From: Nereocystis luetkeana
Taxonomy: Eukaryota; Sar; Phaeophyceae; Laminariales; Laminariaceae
DNA length: 64,000 nt
Assembly (NCBI GenBank): GCA_031213475.1
Contig: JARUPZ010000021.1
Span: 7,385,420-7,449,419 of the forward strand
Direction of reading: 5' to 3'
The notes under the pieces are model-generated. The model had not been told where the DNA came from. It made no database searches and saw only the letters and a program-made list of their open reading frames with translations. Shown here piece by piece: positions 34,740-45,229 of this stretch. A program made the position numbers and the translations under genes. Each line of letters opens with the position of its first letter. Position 1 is the stretch's first letter.

Positions 34740-35465
34740 GAGGCAGCGAGGGGAACGGACGTATGCATGTACAAATGAATGCGTAATTTTACGTACGACG
34801 TACGAGTACAGAATGAATACGTTAGTACACATAAAATACAATAACGAGGGAGGGCAGGCGCACACGGAGAGAAAAACAACAATAATGTACGTATGACCTC
34901 TCTGATTGATTCCATGCCGGTCGCCCCGGTGGTTCATGTGGTCAACCTCGAATTCTACTTGTTTGAGCCCTGGGTTCGAGCCCCAGGAGGGTCGGGCTTT
35001 GACTTTATTTGCAAAAATAAAAAAAGGGATTCAATTGTTGAGAGCGCCTTGCAGCGTGGGTAGGCACAATTCGATGCGAGTCGACGAGGGAAGAAAGGGC
35101 TGAAATCTTCTCGCGATAAATAATGAAGGCACGTACCGTAGCGAGAAGGGGGGATAAGAACCTGCTATGTGACCCCGGATCTGAGTTACGAGTTGAAAGG
35201 AGAGAGAGAAGAAGAGGTGCGAAGATAATGAATGGGATGAAAAAAAAAAAAAAAAAAAAACAAGTTGGCCAAAATCAGTTGAACGCTATATAGGATAGAA
35301 AAAAAACAGGTATCCTATGGCCTTTTTAAACGACAAAATTAGTTACGATGCACGTGTTACGATGTCAGCCTGGCCAAAAGCAGGGCTCAGGGGGGGTGTT
35401 TTGTATTTGATTTTAAAGTGTGACTGATTTTGGGCTAAAAGTGGCCAAGTATACCTGAGTTTGGC
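34740..35465. repeat. Right arm (outer part), interrupted by a SINE
   Basis: Outside the SINE, this is the reverse complement of 29785-30130. The matching words are TACGACGTACGAGTACA, GGCGCACACGGAGAGAAAAA, CCTCTCTGATTG on one side of the SINE and GTTGGCCAAAATCAGTTGAA, CAAATACAAAACACCCCCCC (reversed) on the other. Confidence 0.75.
34916..35260 (+). mobile_element. tRNA-derived SINE, copy 2
   Basis: This is a full-length copy starting GCCGGTCGCCCCGGTGGTTC with a B-box GGGTTCGAGCCCC and ending in about 21 A. The unoccupied version of the same flanking DNA is at about 29965-29985 in the opposite orientation, so the insertion happened after the inverted duplication formed. A clear target duplication is not visible at this site. 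Confidence 0.85.
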
Positions 35466-35469
35466 AAAA

Positions 35470-36270
35470 CCCATATTAATATGTCGAAAGTAAACGTTCC
35501 AGGTAACCGTTAATCCTTATTTCGGCCAGGGTGAGGCCACTGTACCTGGATGAACACCCACACACGAACTTGCTGTCGATGATTGAGCATATACCTGGCA
35601 CAGCAGTGTTCGTTGGTACAGCTGTAAACGTATATACTTCGAAGTATACTGTTGTACGTACACTGCAGCATGGGCCACGTTCGTTCGATGATGTACCAGT
35701 ATCACGCTGGCCGGAAATATAACTCAGCTTATTCCTGATGATAGTAGAGACCAAACCTTTTATTTTTTTATCGTCCAGAGTGGCATGTGTTTGAGCGATG
35801 CTCGCCCTGAGCTGCGGGTATCTATTCAGCGAAGGCCCTAAAGCTCATAACTAACACCTCGTAGAGTACGGATTCGTTTTGTGTGTTAGTTGGTAGCCCA
35901 TTTAATGCCACGGAGGGTATGACATCGTATTTGCCACCTCAACTATGAACCGTTCTTGAATCGCTGAATCACTGGCGGTGTTTTTTGTTTTTTGTTGATC
36001 TTCCTTGGAGATCTGGGTAAAAAAAGCTTACGCCCAACACACTTTCTTATTTGTGTACCGGTTCTAGTCCATCTGATCTGTAGGACACATACTTCACCAT
36101 GACACTCCGCCAGTGCGGTGGATATTATCGTATTTATTCTCCTGTCCTAGAAGAGGGTCCATTCTGTTTTCTATGTTACTTTTTGGTGCTATTTTACTGG
36201 TGTTGTGCTAATAATGCGTGCCCCACGAATATTCACGTATTTTTTACCGTCACGAGAAAATGTAACACCA
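35470..36270. other. No gene recognised
   Basis: ACTTCGAAGT palindromes (about 35637) and one 119-codon frame are seen. Nothing can be assigned. Confidence 0.35.
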
Positions 36271-37150
36271 GTAAGGCTGGGTCTTATGCAATTTTTTTTG
36301 AGTGATTGAAAAAGGCAGGAAGTCGGATTTTCCACCGGCAAAAAGCCACACCAGATCGGTGCGCCATGTATGTATGTGCCGTCTTATCGTGGTTTTGGTT
36401 TTATTTCATGGATGGGAGAACTAAAAAATCAGAACACAACCGACATTTTGAACTCCACGTGGACCACGACACGGACGAGAGTCGCTCACGCCGGGTTGGG
36501 CGATCAACCTTCACCACCAGCTCCTCGAAGGAAGCAGTGGATAGTGGAACCCCCTGGGGAGCTGCGTAAGGGGTTTGCTAGTCGCTGGACCAACAAGGAA
36601 CTCTCGCCTTCGCGGAGCATGAGCTGCTTGCGGCGGTCGTAGTCAGAAAAATACCGTTTGATTGTTTTGATACTGCTGCTGTAGTCTCGTCCTATTCGTT
36701 TCCAAAGTTTTGCCTCGAGCAGCTGCAGTTGGGCAGCCGCAAGAGACACGATGGTGGCCAAGGTACTGATGCCCTCCTTCTCCGTGGTGTCCGATGCACA
36801 AGTGTTGGAGCCCAGCTGTCTGTGTACAAGCGTAACCAAGCATGTAGCGTCGTGACCCGTCATGAACCCAGTCTATAACCTATTAAATAGACAAAATTGT
36901 ATAATGCCACCGAGGTCTAGTGCAAAGCCAAATTTTATCACTTTCAGAGTTGATCAGAAAAGGCTGCCAAAAAAAATCATTTCATGGAATTTCAGGAGTG
37001 ATAAAATCTCGGAGGAACATTTTTTCCACCAAACAGGCCCCATAAGACGTGATTTTGATCAAATCTGATCAGATATGGGACCAGATACCCCGAAGCCTCC
37101 GTAAACAGTCATATAATCACCTCAAAAAAATTGCATAAGATCCGGCCTAA
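36271..37150. mobile_element. 880-bp TIR element
   Basis: The left end GTAAGGCTGGGTCTTATGCA followed by ATTTTTTTTGAGTGATT and the right end (reversed) TTAGGCCGGATCTTATGCAA followed by TTTTTTTGAGGTGATT form inverted repeats of about 38 bases. TA sits outside both ends. The interior holds a GATCAAATCTGATCAGAT palindrome near 37058 and a minus-strand 119-codon frame (36504-36863). No transposase motif was seen. No other copy is in the window. Confidence 0.65.
36504..36863 (-). CDS. 119-codon frame inside the 880-bp TIR element, unknown
   Basis: The frame starts MTGHDATCLV. Its middle part is rich in Leu, Ala and Gln (ATIVSLAAAQLQLLEAKLW), suggesting a short amphipathic or coiled-coil helix, followed by basic residues (RDYSSSIKTIKRYFSDYDRR). 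It is in the interior of the TIR element between unrelated sequence and may be a captured exon. A plus-strand frame overlaps its 3-prime part. No family was recognised. Confidence 0.25.
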   Translation of the reverse strand: MTGHDATCLVTLVHRQLGSNTCASDTTEKEGISTLATIVSLAAAQLQLLEAKLWKRIGRDYSSSIKTIKRYFSDYDRRKQLMLREGESSLLVQRLANPLRSSPGGSTIHCFLRGAGGEG

Positions 37151-37218
37151 GAGGACCTCCACACAGGAACAGCATGTATGTCGATGCCCTTTGTGCATCC
37201 CTATAGTCTGATAAACTA

Positions 37219-37484
37219 AGGGTCATTCTTATCGAAGAGCTTTTATCCCATATATTCGACATCTTTTTCGCGCAATTTTTCAATCTTCTTCCGAATCCAT
37301 ATTTTCCCGTTTTTTTCCAAATATTGGAAAGTTGACGGACTTGATATTTTTGGTTCAGAATCTATCTGGAGAATTTCACGAATGAATAGTGACAGAACGC
37401 CTCCGTATATTGATACATAACTCCAATTATTTCCAAACTTTGGAAATAATTACGGAAAAAACGCTCTCCGACAAGAATGAACCT
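37219..37484. mobile_element. MITE-B copy 2 (266 bp)
   Basis: The left end AGGGTCATTCTTATCGAAGA and the right end CTCTCCGACAAGAATGAACC flank an interior that matches copy 1 through TTCGCGCAATTTTTCAATCT, GATATTTTTGGTTC, GAGAATTTCACGAAT and CCGTATATTGATACATA. Confidence 0.8.
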
Positions 37485-37830
37485 CAGACGAATGTGGAAA
37501 ATTACCTGTTTCGCGATCAAAACCAGAGTTAAACCTGGCCGATTATTTATACTTTTTGAGTGTAAAGTTATGACAAATAGGGTATTTCTGGGCTACGGCG
37601 GGATCCTCCGGATGCACCTCCAGGGGACCCTCTGGGGACGCCTCCAGCGGGGCCCCCTCGGCCGGTGGTGGTCGATGCTTTCGATTTCTACGCTCGCCTG
37701 ACTTTAGTCGACTAATTGGCTGGTTACGGCCAGCCAACTAATTAATAACTAGGCGGGAGTTCCAGCCAACTCACAGCCCTCATAGGTAAGGAATCAACTG
37801 CAGAGTCCACCTAACGAGGGTATCATTATA

Positions 37831-38006
37831 GGCGCAGTACGACGCGAACAGACAAGGGAAGAAAGCGATAAAGATTCAAGGCACGCACAGTAGGTGAGAG
37901 GGGGAAAATAGCCTGGTGTGTGACCACGGATCTACTCCTGTAAGTTGCAGCTGTTTATACGTAGGAGGGATACAGAAAGAAGGGCGAAGATAACACAAAT
38001 TGGATG
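37831..38006 (+). mobile_element. Old, diverged SINE body
   Basis: GGCGCAGTACGACGCGAACA, GGGAAGAAAGCG and GGCACGCACAGTAGGTGAGA line up with the SINE body, as do TGTGACCACGGATCT and AGGGCGAAGATAACA near the 3-prime end. The tRNA-like head is missing and the A tail is gone. Confidence 0.6.
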
Positions 38007-38024
38007 GAAACCAACTACTTCATA

Positions 38025-38450
38025 CCATATATATATCCGCATCTCAAGGTACCAGGCGGACTAGCAGTAGTAGGGGGAACCCGGTGATGATACCCGTACC
38101 CCAAACTGGTGCGACTACCTGGAGGGTGCTTTGTGCTTTGGATTGTCTGTTTATACTTTCCCTTGGCATTGTTGGTTATCTTAGTATTATCGTGATTCCA
38201 AGTAGTGGTGCTTCTTCCTTGTATCTTTTGCTTCCATATATATATCCGCATCTCAAGGTACCAGGCGGACTAGCAGTAGGGGGAACCCGGCGATGATACC
38301 CGTACCACAAACTGGTGCGGCCACCTGGAGGGTGCTTTGTGCTCTGGATTATCTGTTAATACTTTCCCTTGGCATTGTTGGTTCTATTAGTCTTATCGTG
38401 CTTCCAAGTAGTAAGTAGTGGTGATTTTTCCTTGTATCTTTTTCTTCCGC
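38025..38450 (+). repeat. FMR middle segment, 209-bp tandem duplication
   Basis: Two units start at 38025 and 38234 with CCATATATATATCCGCATCT, CAAGGTACCAGGCGGACTAG and GGGGGAACCCGG. The units are close to identical. Differences include AGCAG-TAG-TAG-GGGG against AGCAG-TAG-GGGG, and CCAAGTAGTGG against CCAAGTAGTAAGTAGTGG, both at TA steps. Confidence 0.8.
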
Positions 38451-38740
38451 TCGTTCTTTTTTTTAGGTGTCTGCCACGTTCACTGCTGGGAGGTCACGCC
38501 AGCAGTTTTGTAGTTGTTGTTGTTGTTGCTGTTTTGTCTTCCGATTTGTTTTCTATAGCTTCTTGTTTTTCTTTTGTGTTAAACTTCGTTTCTCTCTTCA
38601 TAAAATGTGTATGCCGTGATTGTTGTATTTAATAGGGTGACAAGGTATCGCATTGTCTACTGCTCATCCGCTGCTTTGCTTACTGCATACATACCAGGTA
38701 TACATACCATGGACCATAATAAGTATGACGTGGCAACGTA

Positions 38741-38939
38741 GGGTAGGCACAATTCGATGCGAGTCGACGAGGGAAGAAAAGGCTGAAATCTTCTCGCGAT
38801 AGAAATGAAGGCACGTACCGTAGCGGGAAGGGGGGAGAAGAGCCTGCTATGTGACCCCGGATCTGAGTTTCGAGTGGGAAGGAGAGAGAGAAGAAGATGT
38901 GCGAAGACAATGAATGAGATGAGAAAAAAAAAAAAAAAA
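38741..38939 (+). mobile_element. 5-prime-truncated SINE, copy 3
   Basis: The copy starts inside the body at GGGTAGGCACAATTCGATGC and runs to an A tail of about 16. It lacks the tRNA-like head. It is inserted in an FMR arm R. Confidence 0.85.
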
Positions 38940-38984
38940 GTAACGCTGCTCTGTGTGGCATATAGTTTGTGGCTACATAACTTG

Positions 38985-38993
38985 TACCAGGTA
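38985..38993. other. TACCAGGTA: exact 7-bp insertion at a TA
   Basis: Sibling arms read ACCTG-TA-TCTCTTCTAGG (about 17190) and ACCTG-TA-TATTTTCTAGG (about 17602). This copy reads ACTTG-TACCAGGTA-TCTCCCTAGG. Confidence 0.7.
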
Positions 38994-39318
38994 TCTCCCT
39001 AGGAGGCACGGACACTGTGGTTGTTGTGCTGGATATGGACGGGTACAAAAAGAACAATCTAAGATCTAAGAACGTATAACCTGATGAGTGAAGAACACAA
39101 ACGCACACATCCCCGATACTTTATACATTCCTATAAAGTACGTGAATAGGGTTCAGTACGATGGACGATCAACACACGTACGCGTGTGCACGAAGAAAAT
39201 GTGCACGAAGAAACATTGAGTGCATGGTGGTTGGAACTCGAAGGGTTTCATGATCGGTTTGCTCTGAAGAACAGACTCAGCTGAAACTAAATGCGATATA
39301 ATCAGCCCCAATGATAAA

Positions 39319-39668
39319 GCCGGTCGCCCCGGTGGTTCAAGTGGTTAACCTCGAATTCTACTTGTTTGAGTCCTGGGTTCGAGCCCTAGGAGGGTCGGAC
39401 TTTGACTTTATTTGCAAAAATAAAAAAAAGGGATTCAATTGTTGAGAGCGCCTTGCAGCGTGGGTAGGCACAATTCGATGCGAGTCGACGAGGGAAGAAA
39501 AGGCTGAAATCTTCTCGCGATAAAAATAAAGGCACGTACCGTAGCGGGAAGGGGGGAGAAGAGCCTGCTATGTGACCCCGGATCTGAGTTACGAGTTGGA
39601 AGGAGAGAGAGAAGAAGATGTGCGAAGATAATGAATGGGATGGAAAAAAAAAAAAAAAAAAAAAAAAA
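39319..39668 (+). mobile_element. tRNA-derived SINE, copy 4 (best preserved)
   Basis: The head is GCCGGTCGCCCCGGTGGTTC with A-box-like GTTCAAGTGGTTAACC and B-box GGGTTCGAGCCC. The body matches copy 2 closely, and the tail is 26 A. AATGATA stands just before the head (39310-39316) and again at the end of the tail (39667-39673), a good target duplication. No frame is coding. Mobility would need a LINE-type partner, none of which is in the window. Confidence 0.9.
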
Positions 39669-39673
39669 TGATA

Positions 39674-39780
39674 CTTAAAGTCTTGTGTCTCTTCTAGGAT
39701 AGGAGAATCGACACGGACACTGGTTGTGCTGGATGCCGACGGGTAGAAAGAACGGTTTAATATGAAGAACACACACATAT
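39674..39780 (+). repeat. FMR arm R end
   Basis: GTCTTGTGTCTCTTCTAGGA, CACTGGTTGTGCTGGATGCC and GTTTAATATGAAGAACACAC follow directly on the SINE tail. The part of the arm before GTCTTGTG is not found upstream of the SINE. Confidence 0.7.
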
Positions 39781-40044
39781 AAAAAATGGGCGGACACATG
39801 CGAGAACGAATCTGGCCGGCAGGTCACCATCGAAACATGTTTTTTGTATATTTTTAACACTACGACTTCTGGTCCTGTGGGTGTTCAAACACATATTTTG
39901 TACGAGTATGATGATGCTCTTACAAAAATATATTTTCCCTGTGCGAAATCCATCTTGCGGCCAGAAAACAGTAAGTATAATAAGTACGGTACGAAACAGT
40001 GCCCACGACCGTACCGGAGGTAACCGGTACCACAGTGCCATAAA

Positions 40045-40107
40045 TATCTCCAGTCATTTAAACACCGTGGAAATCACGGGGAAAACGATCTCCGATACAA
40101 ATGAACC
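40045..40107. mobile_element. MITE-B right-end fragment
   Basis: ATCTCCAGTCATTTAAACAC and GGGAAAACGATCTCCGATAC followed by AAATGAACCC resemble the right 70 bases of MITE-B. No left end was found nearby. Confidence 0.4.
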
Positions 40108-40109
40108 CA

Positions 40110-41906
40110 ACACACAATGAACTCATCCATACTACTACCATGGCATGTGTACACCCGAAAACACAAAATATAGCGCGACTATGAATAAGAAGAAATAATC
40201 ACTGTTTTATATTAATAATACATAGTATATACCTGGTACTATAAATACGCGTATTGTCCAGCAGTTGATTGTGTGAACATGTAATCTTGAATTGCTTCAT
40301 CGCATATTGCGTATAGGTCAACTTATTTTGACGCTGCTTCAGTTTTCCACGCGGTTCCCAATGGCGACTGGACATCGATACGGAGCCAAACGTACCATGG
40401 ACGCCCCAACCAGAGGTTCTTCGAACTGCAAAAACAAAGCGCTCTGTTATTAACAGTGCTGCCTGCCTTTATTTGCGAACACGCGCGTAGGTGTTATTAT
40501 AAGTAGTACTAAGTGTCACACGCATCCTTTCTGTTTCTGTAGTGACTCCTGGGGATCGGTCAGGTGAGATCTACCTGGTCCGAGAGGAATGCTTGTAGAG
40601 ACACTAGAAACATGATATTCGTGGAACGAAGAATTAACTCGCCCTTCGTAGATGAATACGAGTAAGGCAATACGATACTCGCGATTTTGGAGTAAATTAT
40701 CGGCAATTCAAATGTTACATTGCAGTAGTAGTCCTACTTGATCGACGTCGGCGCGTGGGATCATCACGAACCTTTTTGTTTCAACTTTGGATTGTGTGAA
40801 CTAAAAAGTTGATAAAAAAAGGATTTTCGGGCATTCTCATGTTTGTCGGCGCCCACAATTTAGACACTCAACGCGTTGTCTCCCCGAATACTCACCCAAC
40901 AAATATACGATCGCATACCTGATATATATATTATATGAGGACTGCACGCCGACCGTGATCACTCGCGATCGGGCAGAAAACCTCTGAAATTATTTTTTTC
41001 GCCCCAAAGCCCATATAGCTTCACAAACATCGGCGTATTCTTCCTGAAACGTGTAATTCTTGGTTCCACGAGTATTATGTTCAAGTGTATGTGGCTATAA
41101 CTTTGATCGCAACAATATGACACAAAAAAAGCGACAGCCTATAAGGAAAAGCAAGTCGACACAGGACCTCGGCTACGAAAAGGGTATAACACGATACGGG
41201 CGAACACATGTGATGAATGACCAGGCTCCTTAACTCGATATCGGTGGGATGCCCTTTGTATAATAATTGGCAATATGTTATGCTGATATATACCTAGGCT
41301 TTGAGAGATTGTTCACACAGACTCGGTTAACATACATAGCAGATACTTGGCGTCAAGCGCACACGAGAGGTACATACACGAGGCAACAGGTGACTGACGT
41401 GTAACTACCCAGCTGTACGAAGAAACGAGTGTATGTGCAGGTAGCCACACCACGTACGTACGGGTAGACATTTGTGAAACCCGAGATCGAGATGGAACGA
41501 GACGAGCTTTAGTCTGTGATCTACCCCGCGTACGCGACACCTTTTTTGTCCCATCAAGTGTATGTAGTGGCCGACGGTTCAAATGTCAAATCGAGAGGTA
41601 GGTGAGATCGGAATACGGTGGAGAGTGTCCGTGCTGACGGAGTATTCGCCACCACCTTTCAACTACTACTTCCACCTGACTAAACCGGCGTGTCAGGAGT
41701 ATGACTCGAAAGAGGTTGTTGGCAAACGCCGTTTGAGGACTCAATAATTGGTTTCAGCACGAACGAATAGGACTAGTAGTAGCGGACAGCATGCTGGGAG
41801 GGCGGCGTGGACGCGACGTATTGGAATCCTGCAAACGGCTCACTCACTAGGAATCAGATATTAACACTTAGTAGTACCAGTAAGATAAAATACATGAAGC
41901 ACGGGA
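40110..41906. other. No gene or repeat recognised
   Basis: A TACCTGGTA word lies at 40230-40238. All frames are under 95 codons and none resembles a family. Confidence 0.35.
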
Positions 41907-42273
41907 TTTTTTTTTTTCTTTTATTTTGCTCATACCATTTAGTCTCTTCGCCGATCTTCTTCTCTCTCTCCTTCCACCTCGTAACTCAGATCCGGGGTCA
42001 CATAGCAGGCTCTTCTCCCCCCTTCCCGCTACGGTATACGTGCCTTCATTTTTATCGCGAGAAGATTTCAGCTTTTTCTTCCCTCGTCGACTCGCATCGA
42101 ATTGTGCCTACCCAAGCTGCAAGGCGCTCTCAACAATTGAATCCTTTCGATTTTTATTTTTGCAAATATAAAGTCAAATGCCCGACCCACCTGGGGCTCG
42201 AACCCCGGACTCAAACACACATACATAGAATTCGAGGTTAACCACTTGAACCACCGTACGAAACACAACTGGC
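41907..42273 (-). mobile_element. tRNA-derived SINE, copy 5
   Basis: On the minus strand it reads from a changed head (GCCAGTTGTGTTTCGTACGG) through GGTGGTTCAAGTGGTTAACC and B-box GGGTTCGAGCCCC to an A-rich tail. Small additions occur against siblings: TA in ACGGTATACGTGCC and nine bases (ACACATACA, plus strand) near the A-box side. Confidence 0.85.
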
Positions 42274-42569
42274 TCTAAACCACCGGAGGGGGCCAAAAAA
42301 GAAAACATTGTTGTTGATCGATCTCTAAAGGTATAGAGGCAGCTGGCACGGGAACGCGTGGTTGACTTCAGACTTCAGACAATAGCACCGAAATCCTCAT
42401 ATATCTATTAAATACCCGAGCTGTACTGTCGGACTGCCCATCACGAATCATGCAGGTCGTTGTTCAGCAAACTGCCAGCACAATACGACACCTCCCATTT
42501 ATCCCGCGAAATACCCGCCTAAATCTACCTTTCCTATATATATTCCCACATCAAAATATGCAACTCTCT

Positions 42570-42831
42570 TGGGCGCATTCTTATCGGAGAGCCAGCTATT
42601 TTCCCGAATTTTCAAAGTTTGGAAATGATTGGAGATATGTATCCCTATACGGAGGCGTTCTGTTACTGCTCGTGAGATTCTTCTGTAGCAAAAAAATCAG
42701 GTTTGTTTGGTTTGGTTTCACAGATTTGGAATAAAAACAGTTGTAAAATCTGGGAGATTAAACAATTAAATTATTGCGTGAAAAACAAATATATATATCA
42801 TGAAAAAGGTCTCCGATAATAATTACCCTAG
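42570..42831. mobile_element. MITE-B copy 3 (inverted interior)
   Basis: Ends TGGGCGCATTCTTATCGGAG and CTCCGATAATAATTACCCTA. The left half (GGAAATGATTGGAGATATGT, CCCTATACGGAGGCGTTCTG) is the reverse complement of the right half of copies 1 and 2. Confidence 0.7.
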
Positions 42832-43779
42832 ATGGAACACCTTCCTTCGTCGTGTTCCTGACCACAATCAATAACCCCACTTTTCATTACAATTTCCCCC
42901 GTTCTGTAGATGACAATGCACGACATCGCAGGTTTGATACAGCTCAACTTCATGGCTAACTCACATGAACTCATAAACACAACTTTACAACAACCTAAAA
43001 TCAACTTTCAATTTCCGAAGCAACACTCAAATCCTAAAGTTTGGGAACGATAAATATGAACCGCACACGCCGCCTGGAGTCTCATAGTCTCTCTACAGCC
43101 CTATAAAAAGTCTTCTTCCGTTTATTCAGAAATTATTGCAAAGCATGAAAAAATTGCAGTAATCTTCTATGACAATCATCAAGTGAAGAAGATAGTCAAT
43201 AAATACAACGCTAGAGATCGCAAGGAACCCCGTCTCTCTGTACAAGATTCTTCCCTTATCCCCTACAGTAGCTGGCGGGATAGATACACAAGGTAGTTCG
43301 AGATAGCATACCCCCTTTTTCACTTCAATATTTTTCGACTTTGAACTACTCGATCTATATATCGTTCTAGATGAAAACACCCAAAACTCATTAGATCCAT
43401 CACCAGGAATAAAACTGTATCATCGTCAGAATAGCCAGGGGAAAACATTGCATCATCTGATGTATACTTCGAACAGATTGTCCCCCCTAAATAAAAGTCT
43501 TCTTGCAACTCGCCGACCCTCTAAAGGGTTTCACCCCCCCCCACCCACCCACTCACACCAGTGGAGTACTACGGTAGATGACCTTCTTCCTCACTGTGCC
43601 ACCCCTTCCCAGTCTTTGTCATTCTCGTTCAACCAACTACAACTCATCATCAACTCTATAAACTTCTCGTCTACCCCCTCTGCGCACGCATGCTAACGAC
43701 TCAATACGTCCCCACAGACCCCAGATTTTGTTTGGTCAATCTTCTACATAGAACGTTCCATATCCGATTATCATGTCAA
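42832..43779. other. No gene recognised
   Basis: A C-rich run lies at about 43538-43550. No frame shows a family motif. Confidence 0.35.
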
Positions 43780-44168
43780 AGACAAAACGGAAAAATGGGA
43801 ACGAAACAAAAAACGGGAACGGACGTTTTTTTTTAGAAAGCAAACCAATTGTGTACAACTCCAAGAAAAAAAGATGACAGTCCTGTGGGGCTGTACAGCA
43901 GCCTTCGAATGAGCTGTCGCTCAGGCTGGGAGTCCTCGGCATCGCCGCGGTAGCCAGCATCTAGAGAAATCACAATAGAGCCCGCGTATATCGCTTTTTG
44001 CGCCCACCCGAAAGCACGAGATGGAGCATGACCGTTCTGACGAGCTCCTCTCACAGGGCTGGCCAAGGGGTTTCGCAGGATCATTTTGGTTCTCTGATAC
44101 ACCACATGGTTCTGGAGATACGGCTTGGTTCTCATTTTAGGTTTCGTTCCCATTTTTCTGATTTGGCT
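43780..44168. mobile_element. 389-bp TIR element, copy 2
   Basis: This has the same length and layout as 7363-7751, with ends AAGACAAAACGGAAAAATGG and CCATTTTTCTGATTTGGCT. The minus-strand frame (43833-44153) is intact. Interior identity to copy 1 is very high, while the flanks are unrelated, so the copies moved as units. Confidence 0.75.
43833..44153 (-). CDS. Small conserved frame in TIR element copy 2, unknown
   Basis: This is the same 106-codon frame as in copy 1, with three residue changes and five silent changes. Start and stop positions are the same relative to the element ends. Whether it is translated cannot be told from the sequence. Confidence 0.35.
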   Translation of the reverse strand: MGTKPKMRTKPYLQNHVVYQRTKMILRNPLASPVRGARQNGHAPSRAFGWAQKAIYAGSIVISLDAGYRGDAEDSQPERQLIRRLLYSPTGLSSFFLGVVHNWFAF

Positions 44169-44511
44169 GTTTATTATCAGAAAATCACGGTGTTACCAAA
44201 AAATGTTTCGTTGGGCGGCTCCTCCGACTCAACATGGTTTAAAAAAAACTCTCCCTTCACCTTTTTTGAACCGCAGCTCTGTTTGGGGGACACGTTACTT
44301 GGAATTTGAGTGGATTGCCCCAAAACGGGGACTGCAGTCCAAGAAGGGTAAACGATAAGCTTCCGGAAAGAAGGAAGTCGTACGTCGATGTGCTTTTAAT
44401 TCAGCGTGCACACGGGATATAACGTCAAGTGTCTTGCCCCCCCCCTGTCATACTCGAAATTTGTTGATGCACCTCTCCCCAAACCACGGAAGAAAAAACC
44501 CCATACTTAGC

Positions 44512-44760
44512 GCATGCACATCACCTTTTGGATAGTGTCTGCCAGTGCCACATATTCGGTCTCAGTCGTTGTTTGCGTAACGTATTTCTGCGCCATCAAA
44601 AACCAGCACACACGCCGCAACACACATACATGATGGCCCCACCGGAAACTGACCTCCCGCCAGTGGCTTTAATGGCATAGTCAGCATCCGCAAATGCTAC
44701 CAGTCTACCAGTTCAAGCCCGCTGCCCTTCTGAAACGTAACGCCGAAATCACTAGTAGAA
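44512..44760 (-). pseudogene. Copia RNase H fragment (frameshifted)
   Basis: Minus-strand frames joined by shifts give AFADADYAIKATGGRSVSGG, then WFLMAQKYVTQTTTETEYVA and LADTIQKV. This matches the Copia RNase H pattern: a DADYA motif, an RS-SGG segment and an ETEYVAL motif with the conserved acidic residue. At least one stop and two frame changes show decay. It lies in the opposite orientation to the integrase and reverse transcriptase segments downstream, so it comes from another copy or a rearranged one. Confidence 0.75.
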
Positions 44761-45229
44761 AAAACAAACACTTACGAAACATACTGATTCCTCCAGTGTA
44801 CCTCCCTCGGCGTACTTGTGTATCTCGCTACCGCCCTGACCCCGTTCGCAATATCCTGTCGTAGTTGGTTTGCAAGCCACATCTAGCACCCTACCAACTA
44901 GCGAATAGGCCGGTCACCCACGAGTAAATCTTCGTTGGACTCCTCGAGCTTCACACAGGTCGAATACGGGTTATTCCTCCCAGAACTAACATCAAACCTT
45001 GCCGTGGTTTTTCGGTGAACGGCGGCTGCGAAATCGGTAAAGTAAAACCATCCCAATCCCTCGAAAAAAGACAAGAAGCATACCACATCAGCTCGCCCAG
45101 ATTGTTGATCGGAACAAGGATGCTCAGAACTTCACGGAACTGATTGCACGTAGCCTTAAGTCTTCCAGAAAAAATTATCATCCACATGAACTACTGCTAC
45201 TATGAAGACAGAGCCTGACTCGACCCACC

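Larger units (their letters stand above)
38600..39105 (+). repeat. FMR arm R split by a SINE
   Basis: The arm begins TGTATGCCGTGATTGTTGTA. It is broken at GGCAACGTA by the SINE at 38741-38939 and resumes with CTGTGTGGCATA. It ends at GAGTGAAGAACACAAACGC. It also has two extra pieces absent from siblings: about 40 bases after GCTTACTGCATAC that include TACCAGGTA at 38692, and CCAGGTA at 38987. Confidence 0.75.
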
